Assembly: GCF_004345735.1 (NCBI RefSeq)
Contig: NZ_SLXL01000011.1
Coordinates: 45,927-109,926, forward strand
Reading direction: 5' to 3'
Origin: Rhodovulum adriaticum
GTDB lineage: Bacteria > Pseudomonadota > Alphaproteobacteria > Rhodobacterales > Rhodobacteraceae
Length of the DNA stretch: 64,000 nucleotides
The notes beneath the pieces were generated by a model that worked only from the letters and a program-made list of their open reading frames with translations, made no database searches and was not told the DNA's origin. A program made the translations under genes and the position numbers. Below are positions 1 through 9,239 of the stretch, in pieces. The stretch's first letter is position 1; each line of letters begins with the position of its first letter.

Positions 1-26
1 AGCGTCAGGGCAAAATTCGGTCTCAT
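1..26 (-). CDS. Possible start of a leftward gene, cut by window edge
   Basis: A leftward reading frame opens with ATG at 26 and gives eight codons (MRPNFALT) before the window ends. It would be divergent from the SIMPL gene at 181. No clear ribosome binding site precedes it, and eight residues are too few to name a family. It could be chance. Confidence 0.3.
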
Positions 27-180
27 CGCGGCATTTATACCAGCAAGGTGCCGGGGAAAAAGAAAAACAGCCCGGCCCCTGCGGGAAATCGCCGGTGTCC
101 CGTAGCGGCAGAGGTTTCCCTTGCGCCTTCGCGCTGCAAGTCCGACGCTGGGCCGACATCTGACTTGCGCGGAGGGAAAG

Positions 181-864
181 ATGCGCGTTCTGGCGATGAT
201 TGCGATGGTCCTGTGCCTGCCCGCGGCGGCCCTGGCAGACGAATCACCCCGGCTGACCGTGACCGGCACCGGCGAGGTGGACGCCGCCCCCGACATGGCC
301 ACCCTGCGTTTCGGGGTGGAACATGAGGATCGCCGCGCCGAGGCGGCGATGGCCGCGGTTTCGGCGGACATGGCGCGGATCCTTGAACGCCTGTCCGCCG
401 CCGGGGTGGCCCCGCGCGACATGCAGACCAGCGGGCTGAGTCTGTCGCCGGTCTGGACCGGCTACGATTCCGGCAAGCGGCGCGAAATCACGGGCTTTCA
501 CGCCAGCAACCAGCTGACCGTGCGCGTTCGCGGGCTGGAGGGGATCGGCGGCCTGCTGGACCGGGTCATCACCGAAGGTGCCAACAGCTTTCAGGGGATC
601 AGTTTCGGCCTGCAAGGGCCAGAGCCGTTGCAGGACGAAGCCCGCCGCCGCGCCGTAGCCGAGGCGCTGCGCAAGGCAGAGCTTTACGCCGAGGCGGCAG
701 GCGTTTCCCTGGGCAGCGTGATCTCGATCAGCGAATCGGGCTCTTCGGACCCGCGCCCCGTGATGATGGAGGCCGCGCGCATGGCCTCGGCCCCCGTCCC
801 CGTGGCCGCGGGCGAGGTGTCGCTCTCCGCCCGCGTTACCATGGTGTTCGAGATCGAGAACTAG
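181..864 (+). CDS. SIMPL domain (DUF541) periplasmic protein
   Basis: A 227-residue protein with an N-terminal signal peptide (hydrophobic residues 1-20, ending ALA) followed by one SIMPL/DUF541 domain starting LTVTGTGEVDAAPD. The family includes E. coli YggE, an envelope protein linked to oxidative-stress tolerance whose biochemical activity is unclear. The start at 181 is preferred over an upstream ATG at 121 because it directly follows GGAGGG and begins the signal peptide. It ends 2 bp from the convergent metY gene. Family assignment is firm; the physiological role is not. Confidence 0.85.
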   Translation: MRVLAMIAMVLCLPAAALADESPRLTVTGTGEVDAAPDMATLRFGVEHEDRRAEAAMAAVSADMARILERLSAAGVAPRDMQTSGLSLSPVWTGYDSGKRREITGFHASNQLTVRVRGLEGIGGLLDRVITEGANSFQGISFGLQGPEPLQDEARRRAVAEALRKAELYAEAAGVSLGSVISISESGSSDPRPVMMEAARMASAPVPVAAGEVSLSARVTMVFEIEN

Positions 865-866
865 CC

Positions 867-2153
867 TCAGACCTTGGCCAGCGCCTGGTCGAGATCCGCG
901 ATCAGGTCGTCGGCATCCTCGATCCCGATAGAGACGCGCAGCACGTTCGGCGCGGCGCCCGCGGCGATCTGCTGCTCTTCGGTCAACTGCCGGTGCGTGG
1001 TCGAGGCAGAGTGGATGATCAGCGACCGCGTATCGCCCAGGTTGGCCACGTGGCTGAACAGGTTGACCGCATCCACCAGCTTTACACAGGCCTCGTAGCC
1101 GTCCTTCAGGGCAAAGGTGAACAGCCCCCCCGTGCCGCGGGGGCAGATCCGTTTCGCCCGTTCCGCATAGGGGGACGAGGGCAGCCCGGCATAGGTCACG
1201 GCCGCGACCTTGGGGTGGGTTTCCAGCCAGCTGGCCACCTTCAGCGCGTTCTCGCAATGGCGCTGCATCCGCAGCGACAGGGTTTCGATCCCCATCAGCG
1301 TGTAATGCGCGGCCTGCGGGTTCATCGTCATGCCCAGATCGCGCAGGCCGACGGCAATACCGTGAAAGGTAAAGGCCAGCGGCCCGAAGGTTTCGTGGAA
1401 TTTCAACCCGTGATAGGCGGGTTCCGGCGCGCTCAGCGAGGGGAACTTGTCGCTGGCGGACCAGTCGAACTTGCCCGAATCCACGATGGCGCCGCCCGTG
1501 ACCGTACCGTTGCCGGTCAGGTATTTCGTGGTCGAATGCACCACCAGCGTGGCGCCATGCTCGATCGGGCGCACCAGATAGGGCGTGCCCGAGGTGTTGT
1601 CGACGATCAGCGGCAGCCCGGCTTCGTCCGCGACCTTGGCAATCGCGTCCAGGTCGGTGACATAACCGCCGGGGTTGGCGACCGCCTCGCAAAAGATGGC
1701 GCGCGTATCCTCGTCGATGGCGGCCTTGACCGCGTCGATGTCGTCGAAATCCACGAACTTGGCCGACCAGCCGAATCGCGTGATGGTCTTGGAAAACTGC
1801 GTGACCGTGCCGCCGTAGGCCCGGGTCGAGGCCACGACGTTGCGCCCCGGTTCCATCAGCGGGAACAGCGCCATGATCTGCGCCGCATGCCCCGAGGAAC
1901 AGCAAACCGCGCCCACGCCGCCCTCCAGCGTGGCGATCCGCTCGGCCAGCACGGCGACCGTGGGGTTGGTCAGCCGCGAGTAGATATAACCGACCTCCTG
2001 CAGGTTGAAGAGCGCGGCCGCATGATCGGCATCGCGAAACACATAGGCCGTGGTCTGATAGATCGGCGTTTGCCGCGCGCCGGTGGCCGGATCGGGCCGC
2101 GCGCCCGCATGCACCTGCAACGTGTCGAAACCAAGTTGACGTTCTTCGCTCAT
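867..2153 (-). CDS. metY: O-acetylhomoserine sulfhydrylase (MetY)
   Basis: A 428-residue PLP enzyme of the Cys/Met metabolism family, expected to make homocysteine (or cysteine) from O-acetylhomoserine and sulfide in the cytoplasm. The start LGFDTLQVHAG, the IYSRLTNPT substrate-phosphate motif, the GHAAQ stretch near residue 89 and the Schiff-base lysine K210 in HSTTKYLTG are all present. Length fits MetY rather than the shorter MetB/MetC. ATG at 2153 is chosen because GGGAGGG lies just upstream; a longer frame to 2219 has no such site. No SAM riboswitch was recognised in the leader. Some relatives act as methionine gamma-lyases, so substrate is inferred. Confidence 0.9.
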   Translation of the reverse strand: MSEERQLGFDTLQVHAGARPDPATGARQTPIYQTTAYVFRDADHAAALFNLQEVGYIYSRLTNPTVAVLAERIATLEGGVGAVCCSSGHAAQIMALFPLMEPGRNVVASTRAYGGTVTQFSKTITRFGWSAKFVDFDDIDAVKAAIDEDTRAIFCEAVANPGGYVTDLDAIAKVADEAGLPLIVDNTSGTPYLVRPIEHGATLVVHSTTKYLTGNGTVTGGAIVDSGKFDWSASDKFPSLSAPEPAYHGLKFHETFGPLAFTFHGIAVGLRDLGMTMNPQAAHYTLMGIETLSLRMQRHCENALKVASWLETHPKVAAVTYAGLPSSPYAERAKRICPRGTGGLFTFALKDGYEACVKLVDAVNLFSHVANLGDTRSLIIHSASTTHRQLTEEQQIAAGAAPNVLRVSIGIEDADDLIADLDQALAKV

Positions 2154-2307
2154 CGGTTTGTCCCTCCCGAATTCCCGTTGGCCCGCAGGATTAGGCCATC
2201 GCCCCGCGCCCGGCAACATCGCTGGCCCGCGAAAAGGACCGTCTTCCCGTGCCGCGGCCCGGTCCGGAACACGGGTTCACCGGATCAGGCCCGGCGCGAT
2301 GTCCTGT

Positions 2308-2336
2308 CCTTCTTCTTGGGCAAAATACCCAAATCC
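2308..2336 (-). repeat. 29-nt dispersed repeat, copy 1
   Basis: Read on the minus strand this begins GGATTTGGGTATTTTGCCCA and continues AGAAGAAGG. It matches 32500-32528 (plus strand) at 28 of 29 positions. It lies 6 bp past the stop codon of the leftward gene ending at 2343. TTGGG/CCCAA arms could form a weak hairpin. It looks like a short dispersed element tied to gene 3' ends, possibly a terminator. Confidence 0.65.
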
Positions 2337-2342
2337 CGCCGC

Positions 2343-3227
2343 CTACAGCGCGCCCAGACGGTTCAGGATCGTGCGCAACTCGCCCTCTTGCGCCTCTGTC
2401 AACGGCGCTTGCGGGGCGACCGGCGGGCCGCAATCGAAGCCCTGCAGCTTCAGCCCCGCCTTGATCGCCGCGGCCAGGTTAAAGCGGGCAAACGCCTCGT
2501 TCACCGCCCACAGCTTGCGTTGCAGGGCCATCGCGTCGTCCCACTTGCCCGCCTTGCACAGATCGTACAGCTGAACGCTTTGCCCCGGCACGATGCAGGA
2601 TGGCCCCGCCATCCAGCCCAGCCCCCCGATCAGCATCACCGCCACCGTGATATGTGACGAGGCGGCGAATACACCGATCCGCCCCTCGGTGCGGTTCAGG
2701 ATCGACAACAGCCGCCCGGTATTGGTCGAGGCATCCTTCAGATAGGCGATGCGGGGGTGATGGCTGAGCGTTTCGATCGTGCCGGGCGACAGGTCCGATC
2801 GCTGGAAATTGGGGTTCGTGTACATCGTCACCGGCAACGCGGTGGCGTCGGCCACGGCGCTGAAATAGTCCACCACGCCCGAATCGGGCACGGGGAAATA
2901 CGCCTCCATCACGGCCAGGATGCCATCCGCGCCCAGGGCGGCCCAGTCCCGCGCCTGGGACACCGCATCCGCCGTCGCGGTCGAGGCGACGCCCGCGATC
3001 ACCGGCACCCGGCCCGCCGCCGCCGACACGACCGTTTCCACGACCTGGGCCTTCTGGTCGCGGGTCAGATACGCGAACTCTCCGGTCGATCCCAGCGGGC
3101 ACAGCCCATGCACGCCCTGTGCGATCAGATGTTCGCACAGGCGGGTCAGCATCGCGCGATCCACCTGGCCGTCCGGCGCCAGCGGGGTGGCGATATAGGG
3201 AATGACACCCTGCAAGGTCGTTGTCAT
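2343..3227 (-). CDS. Dihydrodipicolinate synthase family aldolase/lyase
   Basis: A 294-residue class I aldolase of the DapA/NAL family. Visible are the PLGSTGE substrate-carboxylate motif (residues 44-50), the catalytic tyrosine Y136 in MYTNP and the Schiff-base lysine K164 in YLKDAS. A second, more canonical DapA sits at 34642, so this copy probably cleaves or makes a different 2-keto acid adduct. It is downstream of, and 9 bp from, the glycosyltransferase-like gene on the same strand. Substrate cannot be read from sequence. Confidence 0.8.
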   Translation of the reverse strand: MTTTLQGVIPYIATPLAPDGQVDRAMLTRLCEHLIAQGVHGLCPLGSTGEFAYLTRDQKAQVVETVVSAAAGRVPVIAGVASTATADAVSQARDWAALGADGILAVMEAYFPVPDSGVVDYFSAVADATALPVTMYTNPNFQRSDLSPGTIETLSHHPRIAYLKDASTNTGRLLSILNRTEGRIGVFAASSHITVAVMLIGGLGWMAGPSCIVPGQSVQLYDLCKAGKWDDAMALQRKLWAVNEAFARFNLAAAIKAGLKLQGFDCGPPVAPQAPLTEAQEGELRTILNRLGAL

Positions 3228-3236
3228 CGGGCCTCC

Positions 3237-4241
3237 TTACCGCATCCACAGGCGGTGACGTTTCAACGTGTTGCGGATCGCCTTTTCGCGTTTCGGCAGG
3301 TCGGCGCGGTCGAACAGGGCACGCGCCCGCGCGCCGCGCCCCTGAAAGACGAAGCGTTTGAACGGTTCGTGCGCCTTGATGACCTTCTTGATCTTGTTCG
3401 GGGCGGTGACCGTTTCCAGCACCTCGACCGCGCGGTCGCTTTCGCGGGCATAAAGCAGCGGCAGCAGGCGCCAGTGGCAGGTGACATCGCCGTCCAGTCC
3501 CGCCAGTTCCGGCCCGGGCCGTCCGCCGCCAAGGGAATGGATCACCAGCGGCAGGGCCACCTGGTCCAGCCACGGGTCCAGCGACTGGCAGACCAGTTCC
3601 GCCGGCGGGTCGTCACGGATCGCTGTGGCGTAGTCCAGGAACCGTTGCCCAAAGGCGCGCGGGCAGCGGTAGAAGAACCAGCCCGCGTTGAAATAAAGAT
3701 AGCGCTGCCAATATTCGTCGGGCCACCCGGTATCCAGAGAGCTGTCGAAATCCAGCTCGAACTTGTCGTAGAGCGATTTCCAGGTGGCCGTGTAGCCCGG
3801 CCCGTACAGCTCGATCTCGGGCCAGGTCCCCTCGCGCCGCATCGAGGCAGAGGGCCGGTCGAAATCGAAGGGGATGTCGCTTAACGCGCCGGTGACCAGC
3901 GTGTCACTGTCGAAAAACACGAAGGGTTCCCCCTCGGGCAGGGCCAGCAGCGCCTCGATCTTGTTGCCGTAGGGATAGTCCGATCCGAACCTCTGGCTGT
4001 CGAAGGGCAGGATCTCGGCACCCAGATCGGCCAGCAGGGCGCGCAGGTTCGAATCCTGCAAGCGCGGATCGGTGGCCCATAGCGGGCCGGGCTGCGGCTC
4101 TGCCACGAACAGGCGCCCCGCAAAGCCGGGATCGGAATGGCGCAGCGATGCGGCAAAGACCGCGGCTTCGTAGCCCCACCGACCGTCCTGCCCCACGATG
4201 ACGATATTGAAGGGTTGGCCCGCCTTGCCTTTTGCCGCCAT
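3237..4241 (-). CDS. Conserved hypothetical, probable GT-A-fold protein
   Basis: A 334-residue cytoplasmic protein with no signal peptide or membrane segment. It starts with a beta-strand-like FNIVIVGQDG and carries FVFFDSDTLV (residues about 107-116), which resembles the metal-binding DxD of GT-A nucleotide-sugar transferases. NAGWFFY and LDPWLDQVALP further on also resemble glycosyltransferase family 8-like folds. A basic C-terminus ends the protein. No specific sugar donor or acceptor can be inferred. It is 9 bp upstream of the DapA-like gene and probably cotranscribed. Confidence 0.6.
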   Translation of the reverse strand: MAAKGKAGQPFNIVIVGQDGRWGYEAAVFAASLRHSDPGFAGRLFVAEPQPGPLWATDPRLQDSNLRALLADLGAEILPFDSQRFGSDYPYGNKIEALLALPEGEPFVFFDSDTLVTGALSDIPFDFDRPSASMRREGTWPEIELYGPGYTATWKSLYDKFELDFDSSLDTGWPDEYWQRYLYFNAGWFFYRCPRAFGQRFLDYATAIRDDPPAELVCQSLDPWLDQVALPLVIHSLGGGRPGPELAGLDGDVTCHWRLLPLLYARESDRAVEVLETVTAPNKIKKVIKAHEPFKRFVFQGRGARARALFDRADLPKREKAIRNTLKRHRLWMR

Positions 4242-4335
4242 ACTCTGTCCTGCCTCGGTGGTCTTTGCGGGCAGTATAGGGGCAAAGCGGCGCCCCAGAA
4301 AGGCCGCTGCCCCCGCGAAACGGGAGGATGCTGAA

Positions 4336-4739
4336 ATGATGCGTTCGCTTGCCCTGGCGCTGTTGCTGGCCTGGCCGGGGATTGCCCCGGCTCAGATGTT
4401 CACCGATCCGGTGCAGGTCGCCAGATCCTGGACCTGACGCGCCCCAACTGGATCGCTGTGCGCGAATATGACGGACAGGATCTGGTCTATTACACCCACT
4501 TGGCCAGCTATCGCTGCGCCTTGGCAGAGGTTCGGATTGGCATCAACACCGACACCGCCGCCGTTCTGTTGCCGATGGAACCCTGTTACCGGGATGAAAC
4601 CCCGCCGAACGCGGTGCGCGAGACGCCCTATATCGCCTTTCCTCTGGGCAGCGTGTCCCGCGTCGCGGTGGCGATCACCTACGCGGATGGCGAAACCGAT
4701 GCCGCGCTGTTCGGCCGGGCGGGCCTGATCCGGCCCTGA
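4336..4739 (+). pseudogene. Small secreted protein gene broken by a 1-nt frameshift
   Basis: The frame from ATG 4336 (after GGGAGG) encodes a signal peptide MMRSLALALLLAWPG ending AQ, then stops at TGA 4435 after ARSWT. The +2-shifted frame continues without break from about 4422 (QILDLTRPNW) to the stop at 4739. Adding one C to the CC at 4421-4422 would restore one 134-residue ORF with two later cysteines. This is either a real pseudogene or a sequencing error in a C run. The family is not recognised. Confidence 0.65.
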
Positions 4740-4886
4740 GCAGCCGTGGGGCGGTTGGGCGCGATCCGGTGTCCGCACTGAAAAATGATCTGGCGCAAAG
4801 GCCTCAACCGCCCGGCATGCTATGGGGGATGGGCGGTTTTCCCTCTGTTGCACCCGTAGCTTGGGAGGCCGCGGGGGGGGGAGAAC

Positions 4887-5504
4887 ATGAAACTATCTGA
4901 AATTCTGAAAGGAACGCTTTTGGGCGGTGTTGTGCTGCCCCTGAGCGCGGCGGTGGCAGGGGCCGAACTTGCGACCGTCACCACGATGCTGAACGTGCGC
5001 ACCGGGCCGGGAACGAATTACCGCGTTATGGGGGCCCTGCCGACCGGGACGACCGTCGATGTCATCCAGTGCGAGGGCAATTGGTGCCAGGTCCGCCTGA
5101 AAGGGCCCGATGGCTGGGCCAGTTCGCGCTATCTGGCCTTCCAAAGTGCGCCGGCGCCGTCGTCGCCGCTGTACCTGTGGTGGCTGGTGCCGGGGGTGAT
5201 CCATCTATTGCATCAGGAGTTCAAGGACGACAAGCCGCGCCACCCGCATCACCCGCCGCCGCCGTATTACCGTCGTGACCGCGATGATATGCGGCCGCAT
5301 GGGCATCGGCCGCCGCCGGGGTATCGGCCGCGTCCGCATCATCAACAGGATGCGCGACCGGGACCGGGTGCGCGCCCGCGTCCGGATCAGCAACAGCCGC
5401 CGCGCTATCGTCCGCGGGCCGATCAACGCCCGCCGCAAGGGTATCGCGCACGGCCGGGGCAACGGCCCGGAACCTATCCCTGGTGGTGGCACAACCGCCG
5501 CTAG
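4887..5504 (+). CDS. Secreted SH3b-domain protein with Pro/His/Arg-rich tail
   Basis: A 205-residue exported protein. Residues 1-26 form a signal peptide ending AGA. A bacterial SH3 (SH3b) domain follows at about 27-85, with the family hallmarks LNVRTGPGTNYRVMG, CEGNWCQVR and GWASSRYL. A hydrophobic LYLWWLVPGVIHLL segment and a low-complexity tail very rich in P, H, R and Y fill the rest. SH3b domains often bind peptidoglycan. A GGGGGGAG tract precedes the start. No partner gene is evident; envelope location is inferred. Confidence 0.8.
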   Translation: MKLSEILKGTLLGGVVLPLSAAVAGAELATVTTMLNVRTGPGTNYRVMGALPTGTTVDVIQCEGNWCQVRLKGPDGWASSRYLAFQSAPAPSSPLYLWWLVPGVIHLLHQEFKDDKPRHPHHPPPPYYRRDRDDMRPHGHRPPPGYRPRPHHQQDARPGPGARPRPDQQQPPRYRPRADQRPPQGYRARPGQRPGTYPWWWHNRR

Positions 5505-5615
5505 TGCGAGTGATAAACGCGTGGGCAGGCCGGTAACCGCGCGGCCCACGTTTCCAGACGCGCAGCACCTGATGGTAGGCGCAGCCGGTCGAAAGCTGTT
5601 GTTATCGGGGGGAAG

Positions 5616-5699
5616 TGGTGGGCGACCCTGGAATCGAACCAGGCATGGGTCTCCCCGGCGGATTTACAGTCCGCTGCCGCACCTTGCAGCGCGTCGCCC
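5616..5699 (-). tRNA. tRNA-Tyr (GUA)
   Basis: On the minus strand a class II tRNA of 84 nt. The acceptor arm GGGCGAC pairs with GTCGCCC, the discriminator A and encoded CCA follow, the anticodon loop is CTGTAAA (GTA), the variable arm is long, and the T arm is CCTGG-TTCGATT-CCAGG. Confidence 0.93.
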
Positions 5700-5810
5700 T
5701 AAGTGGGCGGTTGCATAAGGTGCGGGCGGGGCACCGTCAACAGGAAAATCCTTGCCGCGGCGCGGGGGATTGCGCATGGTCGCGCCCTGATCCGGCAAAG
5801 GGGTGAGATC

Positions 5811-6599
5811 GTGGCCAAAAAGCCCACCTGGGTGATCGAGAAGGAACGCGCACGCCGCGCTGCGGCGGCGGAAACGCTGTGGCTGTTCGGCTTGCACGCG
5901 GTGCGCGATGCGCTGGCCAATCCGGCGCGGGACAAACTGCGGCTGGTGGTGACGAAAAACGCCGCCGACAAGCTGTCCGACGTGATCGCCACGGCGGGTG
6001 TGACGCCCGAGATTGCCGATCCGCGCAAGTTTCCCGTGCCGCTGGAGCCGGGCGCCGTGCATCAGGGCGCGGCGCTGGAAACCCGGCCGCTGGACTGGGG
6101 CAAACTGTCCGATCTGTGCGCCGCAGGGCACGGGCCTGCCCGCGTGGTGCTGCTGGACCGTGTCACCGATCCGCATAATGCGGGCGCGATCCTGCGCTCG
6201 GCCGAGGTGTTCGGCGCGCGCGCGGTGATCGCGCCGCATCGCCATTCGGCCCCGGAAACCGGCGCACTGGCGAAAACCGCGTCGGGCGCGCTGGAACGCC
6301 AGCCGTACCTGCGGGTGCCCAACCTGGCCCGCGCGATGGCCGAGTTGCAGGGCATGGGCTATACGCTGCTGGGGCTGGCCGGCGAGGCGGAAACCGACCT
6401 GGGCGCGGCGCTGTCGGGTCTGGGCGACAGGCCGGTGGGGCTGGTGCTGGGGGCCGAGGGGCCGGGCCTGCGGCAATTGACGCGCGATACCTGCGATGCC
6501 TTGGTGCGTATTCCGGCCGCCGGTGTGTTCGGGTCGCTCAATGTCTCCAACGCGGCGGCCGTCGCCCTATATGCAGCGGCAGAGGCTGCACGGGACTGA
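5811..6599 (+). CDS. rlmB: 23S rRNA 2'-O-methyltransferase, TrmH/RlmB family
   Basis: A 262-residue SPOUT methyltransferase. The N-terminal substrate-binding domain opens with LWLFGLHAVRDAL. The SPOUT catalytic motifs are VLLDRVTDPHNAGAILRSA (motif 1 with the N and R), LVLGAEGPGL (motif 2) and IPAAGVFGSLNVSNAAAVALY (motif 3). RlmB methylates the ribose of G2251 in 23S rRNA using SAM. GTG at 5811 is chosen because AAGGGGTGAG precedes it; the longer frame from 5703 overlaps the tRNA-Tyr promoter side. Other TrmH members modify other sites, so the exact position is inferred. Confidence 0.88.
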   Translation: MAKKPTWVIEKERARRAAAAETLWLFGLHAVRDALANPARDKLRLVVTKNAADKLSDVIATAGVTPEIADPRKFPVPLEPGAVHQGAALETRPLDWGKLSDLCAAGHGPARVVLLDRVTDPHNAGAILRSAEVFGARAVIAPHRHSAPETGALAKTASGALERQPYLRVPNLARAMAELQGMGYTLLGLAGEAETDLGAALSGLGDRPVGLVLGAEGPGLRQLTRDTCDALVRIPAAGVFGSLNVSNAAAVALYAAAEAARD

Positions 6600-6764
6600 G
6601 CGCGCCGCGCGGAAAAATCTTCACGACAATCCTTCCTGGCTGCGTGTCGATCACGCTTGCATGAGTGGACTGGAATGTCGCCCTGCGCGCCCCATTTCTT
6701 GCAGATGAGGGGCAGGGCTTTGGAACGGCCTTGTCCCGCTTCACTGTCCCTCGTTCCGCGACTT

Positions 6765-6795
6765 GCGCCCGGTGCTCTGGCCCGGGCGCCTTTTT
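6765..6795 (+). terminator. Rho-independent terminator
   Basis: GCGCCCGG (6765-6772) pairs with CCGGGCGC (6782-6789) across a 9-nt loop, followed by C and TTTTT. It lies in the 213-bp gap after rlmB and just before the CoA-binding protein gene. Nothing else was recognised in that gap. Confidence 0.75.
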
Positions 6796-6812
6796 GTGGG
6801 TAGCGTTGCGCC

Positions 6813-7289
6813 ATGACTGACATCGGCGACGACCAGATCCGAACCATTTTGCAGCGCGCCCGCGTCATCGCGGTTGTTGGCCTGTCCGCCGATCCGGTGC
6901 GGCCCAGCCACTATGTCGCGCGATACCTTCAACGCCGGGGCAAGCGGGTGATCCCGGTCAACCCGCGTCTGGCCGGGCAACGCGTGCTGGGCGAACCGGC
7001 CTATGCCGACCTGGCCGCGATTCCCGCCGATCTGCCCGTGGACATGGTGGATATCTTCCGCCAGTCTGACCACGTTCCCCCCATCGTCGAGGAGGCGCTG
7101 GCCAGCCTGCCCGCCCTGCGCACGGTCTGGATGCAGATCGGCGTCCGGCATGAGGATGCCGCCGCCCGTGCCCGCGCGGCCGGGTGCGACGTGGTGCAGG
7201 ACCGCTGCCCCAAGATCGAGTATCAGCGCCTGTTCGGCGAATTGCGCATGGGCGGATTTGCCACCGGGATCGTATCCTCGCGGCTATAG
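6813..7289 (+). CDS. CoA-binding domain protein (YccU type)
   Basis: A 158-residue protein made of one CoA-binding Rossmann domain (CoA_binding_2). It shows VIAVVGLSADPVRPSHYVA near residue 18, VIPVNPRLAG, VDMVDIFR, VWMQIGVRHEDA and a late CPKIEY with a conserved cysteine. Family members bind CoA; no enzymatic activity is established. It is convergent with the DUF1992 gene at 7303. Confidence 0.85.
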   Translation: MTDIGDDQIRTILQRARVIAVVGLSADPVRPSHYVARYLQRRGKRVIPVNPRLAGQRVLGEPAYADLAAIPADLPVDMVDIFRQSDHVPPIVEEALASLPALRTVWMQIGVRHEDAAARARAAGCDVVQDRCPKIEYQRLFGELRMGGFATGIVSSRL

Positions 7290-7302
7290 CGGTTCCGGGC
7301 GC

Positions 7303-7638
7303 TCAGGGCGCCATGAAACGGCGCCGGGCCTCTACGGCGGTATTGTAGCGCTGGTCAAGCTCGGCGATCAGGGCCATCGCCAGGCGTTTTTCCTCATCGG
7401 TTTCGGCGGCTGCGTAGGCCTGTTTCGCTTCTTCCAGCAGCGCCTTGATTCGGAATTCCTCTGGCAGGGCGCCGGCCTCTGCCATCAGGCGCACGGCGAC
7501 CTGCGTGGCCATGTCGGTAAAGGCCAGCCCGCTGCGGTCGGGCAGGGGCTGGCCCTCGCCCCGCAGTCCGGTCAGCTGGCCTTCTGCGATGGCCTTGCCG
7601 ATCTGGCGCTCAACCAGTTGGCGCAGCGAACGGGGCAT
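7303..7638 (-). CDS. DUF1992 (DnaJ C28-like) protein
   Basis: A 111-residue alpha-helical protein matching DUF1992, the conserved region of DnaJ homolog subfamily C member 28: VERQIGKAIAEGQLTGLRGEGQPLP near the N-terminus and the helix LMAEAGALPEEFRIKALLEEA. No J domain, signal peptide or membrane segment is present. Function is unknown. The DUF2147 gene lies just upstream on the same strand. Confidence 0.8.
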   Translation of the reverse strand: MPRSLRQLVERQIGKAIAEGQLTGLRGEGQPLPDRSGLAFTDMATQVAVRLMAEAGALPEEFRIKALLEEAKQAYAAAETDEEKRLAMALIAELDQRYNTAVEARRRFMAP

Positions 7639-7659
7639 GGTTTCAATGCGGCGCGGCGG

Positions 7660-8055
7660 TCAGCGCACGCGCTTCCACTTGCCGCCCTGGCGGCAGATGC
7701 CCATCACGCAGCCCTCGACCGACAGGAAGTCGCCCTGCAACTCCATCTTGGAATTGTAGGTCTTGCCGCGGTCGGGGGCCCAGACCTTGCCGTCGCCGTA
7801 GCGGCCCGGCCCGGTGGGCACCATGTCCCAGACGATGGCCTTGCCGACATTGTCGCTGTCGATCTGGCGGCCCTTGCCGTCATAGGCGCGGATCAGGGTG
7901 CCGCACAGTTTGGGCCCGCAGGGGGCGATGCGGATGTGGCCGAAATTGCCGTTGTCGTCCAGGCCAGTCTGCCAGACGCCCTCGGCCGGGTCGGCGGCAA
8001 AGGCGGGGCCGGCCAGCGCCAGGCCAAGCGCGGCAAGGGCTGCGATGCGTTTCAT
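7660..8055 (-). CDS. DUF2147 secreted protein
   Basis: A 131-residue protein with a signal peptide (residues 1-21, ending AFAAD) and a DUF2147 beta-rich domain: GVWQTGLDDNGNFGHIRI, CGPKLCGTL, IVWDM, WAPDRGKTYNSKMEL and CVMGICRQGGKWKRV. Cysteine pairs suggest disulfides in the periplasm. The start at 8055 follows GGGAGG; the longer upstream frame is not needed. Family function is unknown. Confidence 0.85.
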   Translation of the reverse strand: MKRIAALAALGLALAGPAFAADPAEGVWQTGLDDNGNFGHIRIAPCGPKLCGTLIRAYDGKGRQIDSDNVGKAIVWDMVPTGPGRYGDGKVWAPDRGKTYNSKMELQGDFLSVEGCVMGICRQGGKWKRVR

Positions 8056-8187
8056 GTGATCCTCCCGTTTGATGGGGGCAGTGTGACGCTTGCCGGGCCG
8101 CCCGGGCAAGCGTGACGTGGGGTTGCGTTGCATTCGGGGGGGAAAGCTGCATAACGGCGCCAAACCCGGCCAGACGGAGCGCGCCCC

Positions 8188-8907
8188 ATGATCCTGTATC
8201 CCGCTATCGACCTGAAGGACGGCCAATGCGTGCGCCTGCTGCGCGGCGAGATGGACAAGGCCACCGTGTTCGGCGACGACCCCGCGGCGCAGGCGCGGGC
8301 CTTTCAGGATGCGGGCTGCGAATGGTTGCACCTGGTGGACCTGAACGGCGCCTTTGCAGGCCAGCCGGTCAATGCGGCGGCGGTCGAGGCGATCCTGGCT
8401 GCAACGGACGTGCCCGCGCAATTGGGCGGTGGCATCCGCGACATGGCCACGATCGAGATGTGGCTGTCCAAGGGGCTGGCCCGCGTGATCCTGGGCACGG
8501 TCGCGGTGGAAAACCCCGAGCTGGTGCGGCAGGCGGCCAAGGCGTTTCCGGGGCAGGTCGCGGTTGGCATCGACGCGCGCAAGGGCCGCGTCGCCACCAA
8601 GGGCTGGGCCGAGGAAACGGATGTCATGGCGACCGACCTGGCGAAAAGCTTTGAGGACGCGGGCGTGGCCGCGATCATCTATACCGATATCGACCGCGAC
8701 GGGGCGATGGGCGGCCCGAACGTCGCCGCGACCGAGGATCTGGCCCGCGCCGTATCCATCCCGGTGATCGCCTCAGGCGGGGTGTCCTCATTGGCCGATC
8801 TGGTGGCGCTGCGTGATACCGGCGTGATTGCCGGGGCGATTTCGGGCAGGGCGCTGTATGACGGGGCGCTGGACCTGTCGGCGGCCCTGTCCGCGCTGAA
8901 GGGGTGA
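8188..8907 (+). CDS. hisA: Phosphoribosylformimino-AICAR ribotide isomerase (HisA)
   Basis: A 239-residue TIM barrel that isomerises ProFAR to PRFAR in histidine synthesis. It starts [17 protein letters not shown] with the catalytic aspartate (D8), and carries [38 protein letters not shown] with the second catalytic aspartate, and VIASGGVSS. The histidine pathway order hisA-TM protein-hisF-hisE follows on the same strand. Confidence 0.97.
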   Translation: MILYPAIDLKDGQCVRLLRGEMDKATVFGDDPAAQARAFQDAGCEWLHLVDLNGAFAGQPVNAAAVEAILAATDVPAQLGGGIRDMATIEMWLSKGLARVILGTVAVENPELVRQAAKAFPGQVAVGIDARKGRVATKGWAEETDVMATDLAKSFEDAGVAAIIYTDIDRDGAMGGPNVAATEDLARAVSIPVIASGGVSSLADLVALRDTGVIAGAISGRALYDGALDLSAALSALKG

Positions 8908-8911
8908 TCCG

Positions 8912-9175
8912 ATGCGCCTTGCCCTTGCCGCCTATCTGTTGCCGGTGACGCTGCTGGCGCTCTACGGGCTGCTGGTTTTGGGGCTAAAGCTGGTCAGTGG
9001 CTGCCCGCCCGCCCACGGCCCCTATGAACATTGCATGGTTACGGGGGTCGATTTCGCGGGTTTCGTCAATTCCGGGGGGCGGCTGGGGATGGTGTTTGCG
9101 CCCATCGCCCTGGGCTGGCTGGTGCTGGGCGGGTTGGCCTATGCCCTGGCGCGCCGGTTTCGCGCCGGAGAGTGA
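8912..9175 (+). CDS. Small two-TM membrane protein between hisA and hisF
   Basis: An 87-residue protein with two hydrophobic segments (about residues 5-29 and 59-81) and a short loop with two cysteines ([11 protein letters not shown]). It starts 4 bp after hisA and is 64 bp from hisF, so it is probably cotranscribed with the histidine genes. Homology to a known family was not recognised. A structural link to histidine synthesis is not implied by sequence. Confidence 0.65.
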   Translation: MRLALAAYLLPVTLLALYGLLVLGLKLVSGCPPAHGPYEHCMVTGVDFAGFVNSGGRLGMVFAPIALGWLVLGGLAYALARRFRAGE

Positions 9176-9239
9176 GCCGCGATTGCACCCCGGCCGCGCA
9201 GCGCGTATCACGGGCGCGACGCAATCCCGGACCCTGCCC

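Noticed and set aside
2154..2342. SAM or SAH riboswitch before metY
   Set aside because: No conserved pseudoknot core or matching hairpins were seen in the leader.
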